From Pseudomaricurvus alcaniphilus (GTDB lineage Bacteria; Pseudomonadota; Gammaproteobacteria; Pseudomonadales; Cellvibrionaceae), in contig NZ_JAAOIX010000009.1 of assembly GCF_011440395.1 (NCBI RefSeq), positions 1-64,000 on the forward strand: DNA of 64,000 bases, given 5' to 3'. Shown here one piece after another: positions 28,475-37,614 of the stretch (its first letter is position 1; the number at the start of each line of letters is the position of its first letter). Under the pieces are notes generated by a model. That model was not told the origin of the DNA. It did no database searches and worked only from the letters and a program-made list of their open reading frames with translations. A program made the position numbers and the translations under genes.

Positions 28475-29441
28475 CGCTTGCAAAGTGCTGGAAGCCGCTC
28501 GCTCCAGGCACTACCTCCTTGTCTCCGTCCACACATACCAGCCCCATTGCCGCGGTGATCTCACCGATGGCCGTCGCCGTCATTTCGCCGCGCTGCAGCA
28601 ATTGCTGCAAACGCGGCACGTTTTCTTCTGCAACCGTAAAGCACAGCTGGTAATCATCACCGCCGCTGAGCGCAAACTGCCGCACCTGTTGCGGGTCAAA
28701 ATTGGCCAGCACACTGCTTGAAGCGGGCAGCTGTGACAACTGCACCCTGGCCCCCACCCCGCTCTGCTGGCATATATGACCGAGGTCGGCCAACAGGCCA
28801 TCCGACACATCAATGGCGGCGTTGGCCAGCTGCCGCAGGTGCAGCCCCGCCTGTATTTGCGGTACCGGCTGGTAGTAACGGCCCAGCAAATATTCCCGCT
28901 GCGCAGGCTCACGCACCGGTGCGCCCTGCAGCAGCGCCAGGGCCGCGGCGCCATCGCCCAGCGCGCCGGTGACATAAATACGGTCACCGGCCCGGGCGCG
29001 ACTGCGCAGCAAGCCGCCGCCGCGCGGCACCGCGCCGTGCACCTGGATGGTAATGGCCAGCGGTCCGCGGGTGGTGTCGCCACCCACCAGGGCAATGCCG
29101 TACTGGTCCGCCACGCGCAGCAGGCCAGTGGCAAATTCATCCAGCCAGCCCGCGTCGCTCTTGGGCAGGGTCAGCCCCAGGGTAAACCACAGCGGTTCGG
29201 CCCCGGCCGCGGCCAGGTCACTCAAATTGACGCGCAGGGCGCGCTCACCGATCAGGGCCGGGGAGGCGTCCGCCGGGAAGTGCACGCCGGCCACCAGGGT
29301 ATCCATGGACACGGCCAGCTGCGAGTCAACCGGCAGCTGCAACAGCGCGCAGTCATCGCCGATCCCGGCAATCACCGAGTCCGGCAGTGCCGACCGCTGC
29401 CTGAAACAGCGTTCAATCAGCTCGAATTCACCCAGCGCCAT
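28467..29441 (-). CDS. thiL: Thiamine-monophosphate kinase
   Basis: 324 residues. Phosphorylates thiamine phosphate to the active diphosphate. N-terminus ALGEFELIERCF, the metal-binding GIGDDCALL, MDTLVAGVHF and later SDGLLADLGHICQ match ThiL. ATG at 29441 is chosen because family members begin with GEFELI; the frame opens at a TTG overlapping the nusB stop. Confidence 0.95.
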   Translation of the reverse strand: MALGEFELIERCFRQRSALPDSVIAGIGDDCALLQLPVDSQLAVSMDTLVAGVHFPADASPALIGERALRVNLSDLAAAGAEPLWFTLGLTLPKSDAGWLDEFATGLLRVADQYGIALVGGDTTRGPLAITIQVHGAVPRGGGLLRSRARAGDRIYVTGALGDGAAALALLQGAPVREPAQREYLLGRYYQPVPQIQAGLHLRQLANAAIDVSDGLLADLGHICQQSGVGARVQLSQLPASSSVLANFDPQQVRQFALSGGDDYQLCFTVAEENVPRLQQLLQRGEMTATAIGEITAAMGLVCVDGDKEVVPGASGFQHFASDD

Positions 29442-29473
29442 CGACTCTTTCACCCCTCGGCAGCACCCGTCCG

Positions 29474-29923
29474 TCAAACGGACTTAAGCGCCGCCTGTAC
29501 TTCCACGGCGCGAAAACGTGCCGCCACCTTGTCGAGCACACCGTTGACAAATTTGTGGCTGTCAGTAGCGCCAAATTTTTTCGCCAGCGATACCGCTTCG
29601 TTGATGACCACCTTGTAGGGCACATCGATTCGGCTCATCAGCTCGTAGGTGGCCATCCGCAGCAGCGCCTGGGTCACCGGGTCCAGCTCATCGCCCGCCC
29701 GATCCTCGAGATACTCCACAAAGCCGGCCTCAACCTCGGTCAATTTGGCCGGCACTGAGTGCAGCAACTCGCGAAAATAGAGGGTATCGACCTTGCTCAT
29801 GTCGTTGTCGGTAAAGAACTCGGCCTCGATGACGTTCAGGGCCGCCCCGGTCATACGCCATTGATAGAGCGCCTGCATGGCATAGTGTCGCGCCTTGCGG
29901 CGAGTGGCGGGAGAAGCTGTCAT
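29474..29923 (-). CDS. nusB: Transcription antitermination factor NusB
   Basis: 149 residues, all-helical NusB fold: [15 protein letters not shown] at the N-terminus (RNA-binding Arg-rich helix), [10 protein letters not shown] near the C-terminus. With NusE it binds boxA of rRNA leaders such as the one at 81-93 of this window. ribH-nusB-thiL order is standard. Confidence 0.95.
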   Translation of the reverse strand: MTASPATRRKARHYAMQALYQWRMTGAALNVIEAEFFTDNDMSKVDTLYFRELLHSVPAKLTEVEAGFVEYLEDRAGDELDPVTQALLRMATYELMSRIDVPYKVVINEAVSLAKKFGATDSHKFVNGVLDKVAARFRAVEVQAALKSV

Positions 29924-29989
29924 GGCGTTTATAATCTCAGTCTGTTGATATCGAGGCGCGTCGGTTGCCCGACCGGGCCGGGTAAAGTC

Positions 29990-30460
29990 TCACACCTTGC
30001 CAAGCAGGGACACCATCTCCAACGCAGTGACAGCCGCTTCTTCACCCTTGTTACCGGCCTTGGTACCGGAGCGCTCGATGGCTTGCTCGATGGAGTCCAC
30101 GGTCAGGACGCCAAACGTGACAATGGTATCTGCACTCAGGGACACTTGCGCCAGGCCCTTGGTACACTCGCCGGCCACGTATTCGAAGTGCGGCGTGCCG
30201 CCGCGAATCACCGCGCCCAGTGCAATAATGGCATCAAACTCACCTTTGGCGGCGAGGCGCTTGGCCAGCAGCGGAAACTCAAACGCCCCCGGGGCATAGT
30301 AAATGGTTATCTGGTCGTCGCCGATACCGTGGCGGCGCAGGGTATCCAGCGCGCCTTCCTTCAGGCTTTCCACCACAAAGCTGTTCCAACGGCTGACGAT
30401 CAGCGCGTACTTGCCCTGGCAACCGGTAAAGTCACCTTCGACTACTTTAATCTGGCTCAT
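29990..30460 (-). CDS. ribH: 6,7-dimethyl-8-ribityllumazine synthase
   Basis: 156 residues. Penultimate riboflavin step. Signatures: [32 protein letters not shown] (substrate loop), [14 protein letters not shown] with the catalytic His, and [11 protein letters not shown]. Follows RibBA by 48 bp. Confidence 0.96.
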   Translation of the reverse strand: MSQIKVVEGDFTGCQGKYALIVSRWNSFVVESLKEGALDTLRRHGIGDDQITIYYAPGAFEFPLLAKRLAAKGEFDAIIALGAVIRGGTPHFEYVAGECTKGLAQVSLSADTIVTFGVLTVDSIEQAIERSGTKAGNKGEEAAVTALEMVSLLGKV

Positions 30461-30508
30461 GAACTCTTCTCTTTTTACTGTGCTTGGTAATCAGTGCTCG
30501 CCCCTAAA

Positions 30509-31624
30509 CTAGGCGCGATTGGAAATGTACTCCACCACTTCCAGCTCGAAACCGGAAATGGCGTTAAAGCGGAACGGCGCGCTCATCAGGCGCATTTTGC
30601 CGACACCCAAATCCTTCAAAATCTGTGAACCCGTACCCACCTGCTTGTACACCAGGTCCTGGCTGGGCCGCTCCTGCTTGCCCGACAACATCCAGTCGAT
30701 GCTGTCTTCAACGTCAGTGGGAGACTCTGTGTGACAGATCATCACAATCACCCCGCGGCCCTCGTCCGCCACCATCTGCAGGGCCCGATCCAGGGTCCAG
30801 GGGGCGAACTCTTCATCCAAATCGCGGCGCACGCGCAGTACATCCCGCGCCATACTGCCCACATGCACCCGCACCAGCGGCGGCTCACCATTGCGCACAT
30901 CCCCCATAATCAGGGCAAAATGCTTTTCCTGGCGAGGCTTGTCCAGGTAGGTAAGCAGGGTGAATTCACCGTACTGGGTCTTGATTTTCCGGTCCTGGAT
31001 GCAGCTAACGGTTTTTTCATTCACCGAGCGATAGTGAATCAAATCGGCGATAGTGCCGATTTTCAAATCGTGCAGCTTGGCAAATTCTTCCAGGTCCGGG
31101 CGCCGCGCCATGGTGCCGTCGCTGTTCATAATCTCGACGATCACCGCGGCGGGCTCGAACCCCGCCAGGCGCGCCAGGTCACAGCCCGCTTCGGTGTGGC
31201 CAGCGCGGCTGAGCACGCCGCCGGGCTCAGCCATCAGCGGAAATATGTGACCGGGCTGGACGATATCGCTCGGCTTGGCGTCGCGGGCCACCGCGGCGCG
31301 CACGGTGCGGGCCCGGTCCGCCGCGGAAATACCGGTGGTGACACCCTCGGCCGCTTCGATGGAGACGGTGAAGTTGGTCGAGTGCTGCGCCATGTTGTCA
31401 TTTACCATCAACGGCAGGTCGAGCTTTTTGCAGCGGTCTGGCGACAGGGTCAAACAGATCAGGCCGCGCGCGTGGGTGGCCATAAAATTGATGTCCTCAG
31501 GCCGAACCTGCTCCGCTGCCATCACCAGGTCGCCTTCATTTTCGCGATCCTCGTCGTCCATCAGGATGACCATCTTGCCCTGGCGAATATCGTCGATCAG
31601 TTCTTTTACGCTGTTCAGTTTCAT
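30509..31624 (-). CDS. ribB: 3,4-dihydroxy-2-butanone-4-phosphate synthase with degenerate GTP cyclohydrolase II domain
   Basis: 371 residues. N-terminal DHBP synthase (about 1-200) is intact: DDEDRENEGDL, ARGLICLTL, HTEAGCDLA (catalytic Glu/Cys/His). The C-terminal half (about 205-371) aligns with GTP cyclohydrolase II but lacks its zinc cysteines: where RibA has CLTGD...RCDCG it reads VHVGSMARDVLRVRRDLDE (30800-30880), and the [11 protein letters not shown] block is replaced by VADEGRGVIVMICH. Such inactive RibBA-type fusions (RibBX) are known in Pseudomonas relatives. A complete ribA is present in the same operon. Confidence 0.92.
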   Translation of the reverse strand: MKLNSVKELIDDIRQGKMVILMDDEDRENEGDLVMAAEQVRPEDINFMATHARGLICLTLSPDRCKKLDLPLMVNDNMAQHSTNFTVSIEAAEGVTTGISAADRARTVRAAVARDAKPSDIVQPGHIFPLMAEPGGVLSRAGHTEAGCDLARLAGFEPAAVIVEIMNSDGTMARRPDLEEFAKLHDLKIGTIADLIHYRSVNEKTVSCIQDRKIKTQYGEFTLLTYLDKPRQEKHFALIMGDVRNGEPPLVRVHVGSMARDVLRVRRDLDEEFAPWTLDRALQMVADEGRGVIVMICHTESPTDVEDSIDWMLSGKQERPSQDLVYKQVGTGSQILKDLGVGKMRLMSAPFRFNAISGFELEVVEYISNRA

Positions 31625-31684
31625 AGTGTACCTTGCTTGTTGGGCGCGGCCTCCAGGGGCTGCTGTAATTCCTAATGGCTCGGG

Positions 31685-32350
31685 CTAGCCCCGATAAAAA
31701 CCGTGCTCGGCGAGAAACGCCAAATCAATACCGCCTTTACTCTCTGCGCTGGCGGCCTTGTCGCCGAGCAGCAGTCGCTCCAGGTAGCGAGCGATAACAT
31801 CCACCTCCAGGTTGACCCGGGTGCCCGCACGGTAGCCACCAATTATAGTCTTTTCAATGGTGTGGGGGACGATGTTCAACTCGAACTCATTGCCCTCCAC
31901 CGCATTGACGGTAAGACTGGTGCCGTCCACGGTGATGGAGCCCTTGTGGGCGATGTACTTTGCCAGTTCCGCCGGCGCCCGCAGGCGAAAGCGCTCGGAG
32001 CGCGCGTCAGCGCTGCGACTGATTATCTCGCCAATACCGTCCACATGGCCGCTGACCAGGTGCCCGCCCAGGCGGGTGGTCGGGGTCAGGGCCTTCTCCA
32101 GGTTGACCCGCGAGCCCGGCTTGAGCTGGCGCAAGGTGGAGTAATTCAATGTTTCTACCGACACATCGGCGCGATAGCCATCTCCCGGCAACTCCACCAC
32201 GGTCAGGCAGACGCCGTTGGTGGCGATGGAGTCACCCAGCTGCACATCACCCAGGTCGAGGCCGTGGGTCTTGATGCGCAGGCTCAGGTCACCGCCGCGG
32301 GATTCGCTGGCGACCACTTCCCCGATGGCCTCGATTATTCCTGTAAACAT
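31685..32350 (-). CDS. ribE: Riboflavin synthase, alpha subunit
   Basis: 221 residues made of two lumazine-binding repeats. N-terminus MFTGIIEAIGEV, GVCLTV and LGGHLVSGHVDGIG in each repeat region, and SLTVNAVEG. Dismutates two lumazines to riboflavin. The 146-bp space after ribD is unusually wide for this operon. Confidence 0.96.
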   Translation of the reverse strand: MFTGIIEAIGEVVASESRGGDLSLRIKTHGLDLGDVQLGDSIATNGVCLTVVELPGDGYRADVSVETLNYSTLRQLKPGSRVNLEKALTPTTRLGGHLVSGHVDGIGEIISRSADARSERFRLRAPAELAKYIAHKGSITVDGTSLTVNAVEGNEFELNIVPHTIEKTIIGGYRAGTRVNLEVDVIARYLERLLLGDKAASAESKGGIDLAFLAEHGFYRG

Positions 32351-32496
32351 ACTTCTACCAACCTCGTTTGGCTAAGGCATACCGGCATTTGAGGCTCGGC
32401 ATTCTAGCTGATATGGCGACCGCGTCGACTGCTGTCCGGACTAAGCTCTTTTACCCGAGTTCTCGATTGGCCCAAGCCCTCGTTCGCGCTTGCCAC

Positions 32497-33624
32497 TCAG
32501 GCTTCCGGGTCTGGCCGCGCGGTAATGCGCCAGTCGGCGCCCACCGCCCGAATATCCTGGATGGTCAGGGGCAGGCGCGCCGCCATCGACTGCAGCGGCA
32601 ACTCGAACAGCGGCCGCGCCTCACTGCCCATTAATTTCGGCGCCATATAAATGACCAGTTCATCCAGCAGGCCGCGGCGCAGGAACGCCCCGGCCAACTG
32701 CGCACCCGCTTCCACCATCACTTCGTTGCACTGGCGTCGCCCCAATTCCTTGACCAGGGCACTCAGGTCGACCCGTTGGTCCCGCCCCGGCAGGCTGACT
32801 TGCTCCACTCCGGCTTCAGTCAAGGCCTCGTCTGGCGTGACGCCGCAGGACACCACCAACAATCCAGCCGGCGATTGTACCACTTTCGCACCAAATGGCA
32901 GCCTTTGGCTGGAGTCCAGCACCACGCGCAGCGGTTGCACTGCCGTGGCCAGCGCCACCTCGGTCACATTCAACTCATCGGCGCGCACGCTCAAAGCCGA
33001 ATCGTCGTGCAGGATGGAACCGATACCGGTGACAATGGCGCAGCTGCGCGCGCGCAGGCGCTGCACGTCGGACCTGGCCGCCGGCCCGGTCACCCACTTG
33101 CTCTCGCCACTGGCCATCGCGGTGCGACCGTCCAGGCTCATGGCCATTTTACAGCGCACCCAGGGCAAACCGGTCTGCATACGCTTGATAAAGCCGGGGT
33201 TCAGATCCCGCGCCTCCTGCTCCAGCACCGGCCCCACCACTTCCACGCCCGCTTCATGCAGCTGCTGCAGGCCGCGCCCGGCCACCTGCGGATTGGGGTC
33301 TTCCATGCCGAACACCACACGCTTGATGCCGGCGCGCAGCAGCGCCTCACTGCAGGGGCCAGTCTTGCCGGTGTGGCTGCACGGCTCCAGCGAGACGTAG
33401 GCGGTGGCACCGCGGGCTCGCTCACCCGCCTGCGCCAGGGCATTGACTTCGGCGTGCCCCTCGCCAGCGCGCCGGTGCCAGCCCTCCGCCAGGATTTCGC
33501 CATCTTTGACCAGCACACAACCCACCCGCGGGTTGGGCATGGTGCTGTACAAGCCCAGCCGGGCCAACTGTATGGCCCGGGCCATCAGGGCCCGGTCGTT
33601 GGAGTCGTAATCAAAAACGTACAT
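32497..33624 (-). CDS. ribD: Bifunctional riboflavin deaminase/reductase RibD
   Basis: 375 residues. Deaminase domain (about 1-145) with HAEVNAL and PCSHTGKTGPC zinc motifs; reductase domain (150-370) with KMAMSLDGRTA and VEAGAQLAGAFL. Catalyses steps two and three of riboflavin synthesis. nrdR is 38 bp upstream, the common arrangement. Confidence 0.96.
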   Translation of the reverse strand: MYVFDYDSNDRALMARAIQLARLGLYSTMPNPRVGCVLVKDGEILAEGWHRRAGEGHAEVNALAQAGERARGATAYVSLEPCSHTGKTGPCSEALLRAGIKRVVFGMEDPNPQVAGRGLQQLHEAGVEVVGPVLEQEARDLNPGFIKRMQTGLPWVRCKMAMSLDGRTAMASGESKWVTGPAARSDVQRLRARSCAIVTGIGSILHDDSALSVRADELNVTEVALATAVQPLRVVLDSSQRLPFGAKVVQSPAGLLVVSCGVTPDEALTEAGVEQVSLPGRDQRVDLSALVKELGRRQCNEVMVEAGAQLAGAFLRRGLLDELVIYMAPKLMGSEARPLFELPLQSMAARLPLTIQDIRAVGADWRITARPDPEA

Positions 33625-33662
33625 TGGGAGGGGGTACCAGCCAGAGTGAAAAACGAAGCGAG

Positions 33663-34124
33663 CTAGCGATCCGGCTGGTTTTCCAGCCGATCAATTTCCG
33701 CGCGAAATTCGGTCAGGTCCTTGAAGCGCCGATACACCGAGGCAAAGCGCACATAGGCGACTTCATCCAGCGCGCGCAGCTGCTCCATCACCTTTTCACC
33801 GATCAACAGCGCCGGCACTTCCCGCTCGCCGGTCGCCTGCAGGGAATGCTTGATGTGATTCACCGAGGACTCGATATCCTCCACGCTCACCGGCCGCTTT
33901 TCCAGCGCCCGCAAGATGCCGGCCCGCAGCTTGGCCTCATCAAATGGCTCACGGGTGCCATTTTGCTTGATGACCTTGGGCAGCAGCAGTTCGGCGGTTT
34001 CGTAGGTGGTGAATCGCTCGTGACAGGACAGGCACTCGCGCCGGCGGCGCACCTGATCGCCGCCCGCAACCAGGCGCGAATCTATGACTTTGGTATCATC
34101 AGCACTGCAAAAAGGACAATGCAT
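33663..34124 (-). CDS. nrdR: Transcriptional repressor NrdR
   Basis: 153 residues: N-terminal zinc ribbon ([15 protein letters not shown] ... [14 protein letters not shown]) and ATP-cone domain (about 50-140). Represses ribonucleotide reductase genes by binding NrdR boxes when bound to ATP/dATP. Head gene of the leftward nrdR-rib operon; a CPA2 antiporter gene runs in the opposite direction just upstream. Confidence 0.96.
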   Translation of the reverse strand: MHCPFCSADDTKVIDSRLVAGGDQVRRRRECLSCHERFTTYETAELLLPKVIKQNGTREPFDEAKLRAGILRALEKRPVSVEDIESSVNHIKHSLQATGEREVPALLIGEKVMEQLRALDEVAYVRFASVYRRFKDLTEFRAEIDRLENQPDR

Positions 34125-34281
34125 AACGCGGTTCTCAGGGCAAAATTTGGCGCGAATGGTACCACAACCGCCTATAGATTGCGTCAGTTGGTGCTGTCAC
34201 TCATAATCCCCTGACACGCCTGCCGGGGACAGGCCTGAAACTTGACCCGGCCAATCCCCCAGCTGGACACCAACGGAACCC

Positions 34282-35898
34282 ATGGACTTTATTTGGATCT
34301 TGTTCGCATTTACCTGTGGCCTCGGTGTAAAAGCCTTCGCCATGCCACCGTTAATCGGTTACCTGATGGCCGGTTTTGCCCTCAATTACCTGGGCGTTGA
34401 GCCCACCGACAGCCTGCAATCCCTGGCCGACGTCGGCATCACTTTAATGCTGTTTACCATCGGCCTGAAGCTGGACCCGCGCAGCCTGCTGCAAACCGAG
34501 GTCTGGGCCAGCACCATCGGCCATATCGGCACCTGGGTAACCATTTCCGTGCTTTTCATGGTGGTGCTAGCGGCTATCGCCGGGCTCGCCGTGTTCTCCA
34601 GCCTCGATCTGGCTACCCTCAGCCTGCTGGCCTTTGCCTGCTGCTTCTCCAGCACCGTGTGCGTGATCAAGTTGCTGGAAGAAAGTGGCGAGCTGAAAAC
34701 CCGCCACGGTCGCCTGGCCGTCGCCATCCTGGTAATGCAGGATATCGTGGCGGTTGGCTTTTTGGTCATCGCCACCAACAAGACCCCCTCGCTCTGGGCC
34801 ATTGCCCTGCTGTTGCTAATACCGGCCCGCCCCCTGCTGCACAAATTACTGCTTAAAGCCGGCCACGGTGAGCTGCTGCCATTGACCGGGTTTTTCCTCG
34901 CCCTCGGCGGCTATGAACTCTTTAGCCTGGTCAATATCAAGGGCGATTTGGGCGCCCTTATCATTGGCCTGCTGTTGAGCCAGTACAGCAAATCGGCGGA
35001 GCTCTCCAAGGCCCTAATGAGCTTCAAGGACCTGTTCCTGATCGGCTTTTTCCTCTCGGTGGGATTTACCGCCCTGCCCGACTGGTCGACCCTCTGGACC
35101 GCCCTGCTGCTTGCCACCCTGCTGCCGCTGAAATTCTTTCTCTTCTTCCTTATCCTGGTCGCTCTCAAACTGCGCGCCCGCAGCGCCTTCCTGACCTCGC
35201 TGGCACTGAGCAATTTCAGTGAGTTTGGGCTGATTGTAGCCGCCACCAGCGCCGCCAGCGGCTGGCTGTCGCAGGAGTGGATCGCAACTCTTGCAGTAGC
35301 GGTATCCATCTCCTTCGTCGCCACCACCCTGCTCTACCAGGTGGCGCACAGCATTTACGGCAACCACAAAGCGCTGTTCAAGCGCTTTGAACGCTCGAAG
35401 CGCTTACCCCAGGACATCTACTTCCGCCCCAGCCACGCCGAGGTACTGATCATCGGTATGGGCCGGGTCGGCCGCGGCACCTACGACAGTCTCAAACACA
35501 CGCTGGGAGATCGGGTCTGGGGCATGGATGCCGACCGGGAGCGTATTTCCCAGCACAAGAAGCGCCGCCGCCAGGTGTTTATCGGTGACGGTGAGGATGC
35601 GGATTTTTGGGAGTATTTCGACACGTCGTCGATCAAGATGATTTTACTGGCGCTGCCTACCATCGAGGATGCACTGCACACCACCGAGCAGATTCGCAAA
35701 GTGAACTACAACGGGCTGATCGCCGCGGTGGCCCGCTACGATGATGACCGTGAGCGCCTGCTGGAGGGGGGTGTCGACAAGGTGTTCAACTTCTTTACCG
35801 AGGCCGGCACCGGTTTCGCCGAGGAGAGCCTGGGCGCAATTGGTGTCAAGCGGCAGGAGATGGAAGCCGCCGCCGCGCCCGCCAGTGCTAGCGCCTGA
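34282..35898 (+). CDS. CPA2-family cation:proton antiporter with TrkA-N domain
   Basis: 538 residues: 11-12 transmembrane helices (about 1-360) of the Na/K:H exchanger fold (LIGYLMAGFALNYLGV, ADVGITLMLFTIGLKLD), followed by a RCK/TrkA-N nucleotide-binding domain (LIIGMGRVGRGTYDSL, about 392-510). This is the KefB/YbaL type, in which NAD(H) or glutathione adducts gate potassium efflux. No KefF/KefG-like ancillary gene is adjacent. It sits between nrdR and glyA, on the opposite strand to both. Confidence 0.88.
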   Translation: MDFIWILFAFTCGLGVKAFAMPPLIGYLMAGFALNYLGVEPTDSLQSLADVGITLMLFTIGLKLDPRSLLQTEVWASTIGHIGTWVTISVLFMVVLAAIAGLAVFSSLDLATLSLLAFACCFSSTVCVIKLLEESGELKTRHGRLAVAILVMQDIVAVGFLVIATNKTPSLWAIALLLLIPARPLLHKLLLKAGHGELLPLTGFFLALGGYELFSLVNIKGDLGALIIGLLLSQYSKSAELSKALMSFKDLFLIGFFLSVGFTALPDWSTLWTALLLATLLPLKFFLFFLILVALKLRARSAFLTSLALSNFSEFGLIVAATSAASGWLSQEWIATLAVAVSISFVATTLLYQVAHSIYGNHKALFKRFERSKRLPQDIYFRPSHAEVLIIGMGRVGRGTYDSLKHTLGDRVWGMDADRERISQHKKRRRQVFIGDGEDADFWEYFDTSSIKMILLALPTIEDALHTTEQIRKVNYNGLIAAVARYDDDRERLLEGGVDKVFNFFTEAGTGFAEESLGAIGVKRQEMEAAAAPASASA

Positions 35899-36146
35899 GT
35901 GAAGTGAATTGCAGTGCTGCGGGTTTAGGCCCCGGGCAGTTGGTTTTAACAGATAAGTTTTCTCGCGGCGGCCCGGTGGGTGCGCCTTTATCGAACTTCG
36001 GCGCTTGGGATGGGGAAAGATCGCAAAATCTGCTCTTGACGAGATGTAGTCGGGGCCGGGGGAGCCGGTTGCGGATCAATCAGGCCGTGCTTATTCCCTC
36101 GGGACCGACGGGCTACTGGCAAAATCCACCCTCAATAAACAGGCAC

Positions 36147-36177
36147 AAAAAAACCGGGCATAGCGCCCGGTTTTTTT
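36147..36177. terminator. Rho-independent terminator between antiporter gene and glyA
   Basis: A7 run, stem CCGGGC / GCCCGG with a 5-base loop, T7 run. Bidirectional in form; it ends glyA (leftward) and any transcript through the antiporter gene. In the 248 bp between the antiporter stop and this hairpin I see no gene or other structure. Confidence 0.85.
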
Positions 36178-36197
36178 ACGTCACTATCGAGCCAGAC

Positions 36198-37463
36198 TCA
36201 GTCGGCGTAGACCGGGAAGCGCTTGCACAGGGCCAGCACCTTGTCTTTGACTTCGGCGATAACCTGCTCGGAGTTGCCGTTTTCGAGGCTGGCCAGCACA
36301 TCGCACATCCAGTGGGTCAGCTCGACGGTTTCGTCGACGCCAAAGCCACGGGTGGTAATGGCCGGCGTACCGACCCGCAGGCCGGAAGTGATAAACGGCG
36401 AGCGCGGGTCGTTGGGCACGGCATTCTTGTTGACGGTGATATTGGCTTCACCCAGGGCCGCGTCCGCGTCCTTACCGGTGTACTCCTTGCCAATCAGGTC
36501 CACCAGCATCAGGTGATTCTCGGTGCCACCGGAGACGATCTTGATGCCGCGCTCGATAAAGGTGGCGGCCATGGCCTTGGCGTTGGTGACGACCTGCTGC
36601 TGATAGGTTTTGTACTCTTCTGACATCGCTTCCTTGAAGGATACCGCCTTGGCGGCAATCACGTGCATCAAGGGGCCGCCCTGGCCGCCGGGGAATACCG
36701 CGGAGTTGAGCTTCTTCTCGATCTCAGGGTTGGCCTTGGCGAGGATGATACCGCCGCGGGGGCCACGCAGGGTCTTGTGAGTGGTGGAGGTGACCACGTC
36801 GGCGATCTGTACCGGGCTCGGGTAGACACCGGCGGCGACCAGGCCAGCCACGTGAGCCATATCCACAAACAGGTAGGCGCCGGCCTTGTCGGAGATTTCG
36901 CGGAAGCGATTCCAGTCCATGACCTGGGAGTAGGCCGAGAAGCCGGCAATGATCATCTTCGGCTTGTGCTCCAGCGCCAGGCGCTCAACTTCGTCGTAAT
37001 CCACTTCGCCGGTTTCCGGGTTCAGCCCGTACTGCACCGCGTTATAGGTTTTACCGGAAAAGTTGACCTTGGCACCGTGGGTCAGGTGACCGCCGTGGGC
37101 CAGGCTCATGCCCAGTACGGTGTCGCCGGGGGCACACAGGGCCTGGAAGACAGCGGCGTTGGCCTGGGAGCCGGAGTGCGGCTGGACGTTGGCGTAGTCG
37201 GCACCAAACAGCTGCTTGGCGCGCTCGATGGCCAGGTGCTCGGCTTTGTCCACGTATTCACAGCCACCGTAGTAGCGCTTGCCGGGATAGCCTTCGGCGT
37301 ACTTGTTGGTGAGCTTGGTGCCCTGGGCCGCCATCACCATGGGGCTGGTGTAGTTCTCCGAGGCGATCAATTCAATATGCTCTTCCTGACGGCGCCCTTC
37401 ATCCTGAATTGCGGCCCAGATTTCCGGGTCAAAAGCTGCGATAGTCTGTGATTTGTCAAACAT
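36198..37463 (-). CDS. glyA: Serine hydroxymethyltransferase
   Basis: 421 residues. Interconverts serine and glycine, loading tetrahydrofolate with one carbon. PLP lysine in [14 protein letters not shown] (about residue 230), [12 protein letters not shown]-like N-terminal block [26 protein letters not shown]. Start at 37463 has AGGTGA upstream; the frame is open nine codons further. Ends just before a bidirectional terminator. Confidence 0.97.
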   Translation of the reverse strand: MFDKSQTIAAFDPEIWAAIQDEGRRQEEHIELIASENYTSPMVMAAQGTKLTNKYAEGYPGKRYYGGCEYVDKAEHLAIERAKQLFGADYANVQPHSGSQANAAVFQALCAPGDTVLGMSLAHGGHLTHGAKVNFSGKTYNAVQYGLNPETGEVDYDEVERLALEHKPKMIIAGFSAYSQVMDWNRFREISDKAGAYLFVDMAHVAGLVAAGVYPSPVQIADVVTSTTHKTLRGPRGGIILAKANPEIEKKLNSAVFPGGQGGPLMHVIAAKAVSFKEAMSEEYKTYQQQVVTNAKAMAATFIERGIKIVSGGTENHLMLVDLIGKEYTGKDADAALGEANITVNKNAVPNDPRSPFITSGLRVGTPAITTRGFGVDETVELTHWMCDVLASLENGNSEQVIAEVKDKVLALCKRFPVYAD

Positions 37464-37614
37464 GGCGTCACCTGCGCGTAACCGAGTCAAATTGAGGGCG
37501 CGAATTGTACACTATTGCAGCGATTCGTCACACGCCCAAGGGAGGATTTATCCGGGAATCTGCCGCGATTGGGGCGCGGCGTCAGGAATGGAGTGCTGCC
37601 CGCTGCAACCGGCC

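Noticed and set aside
32351-32496. FMN riboswitch in the ribD-ribE gap
   Set aside because: Too short and without the conserved FMN-element blocks.
35904-36623. Rightward ORF across the antiporter-glyA gap
   Set aside because: Runs through a terminator and antisense to glyA; shadow.
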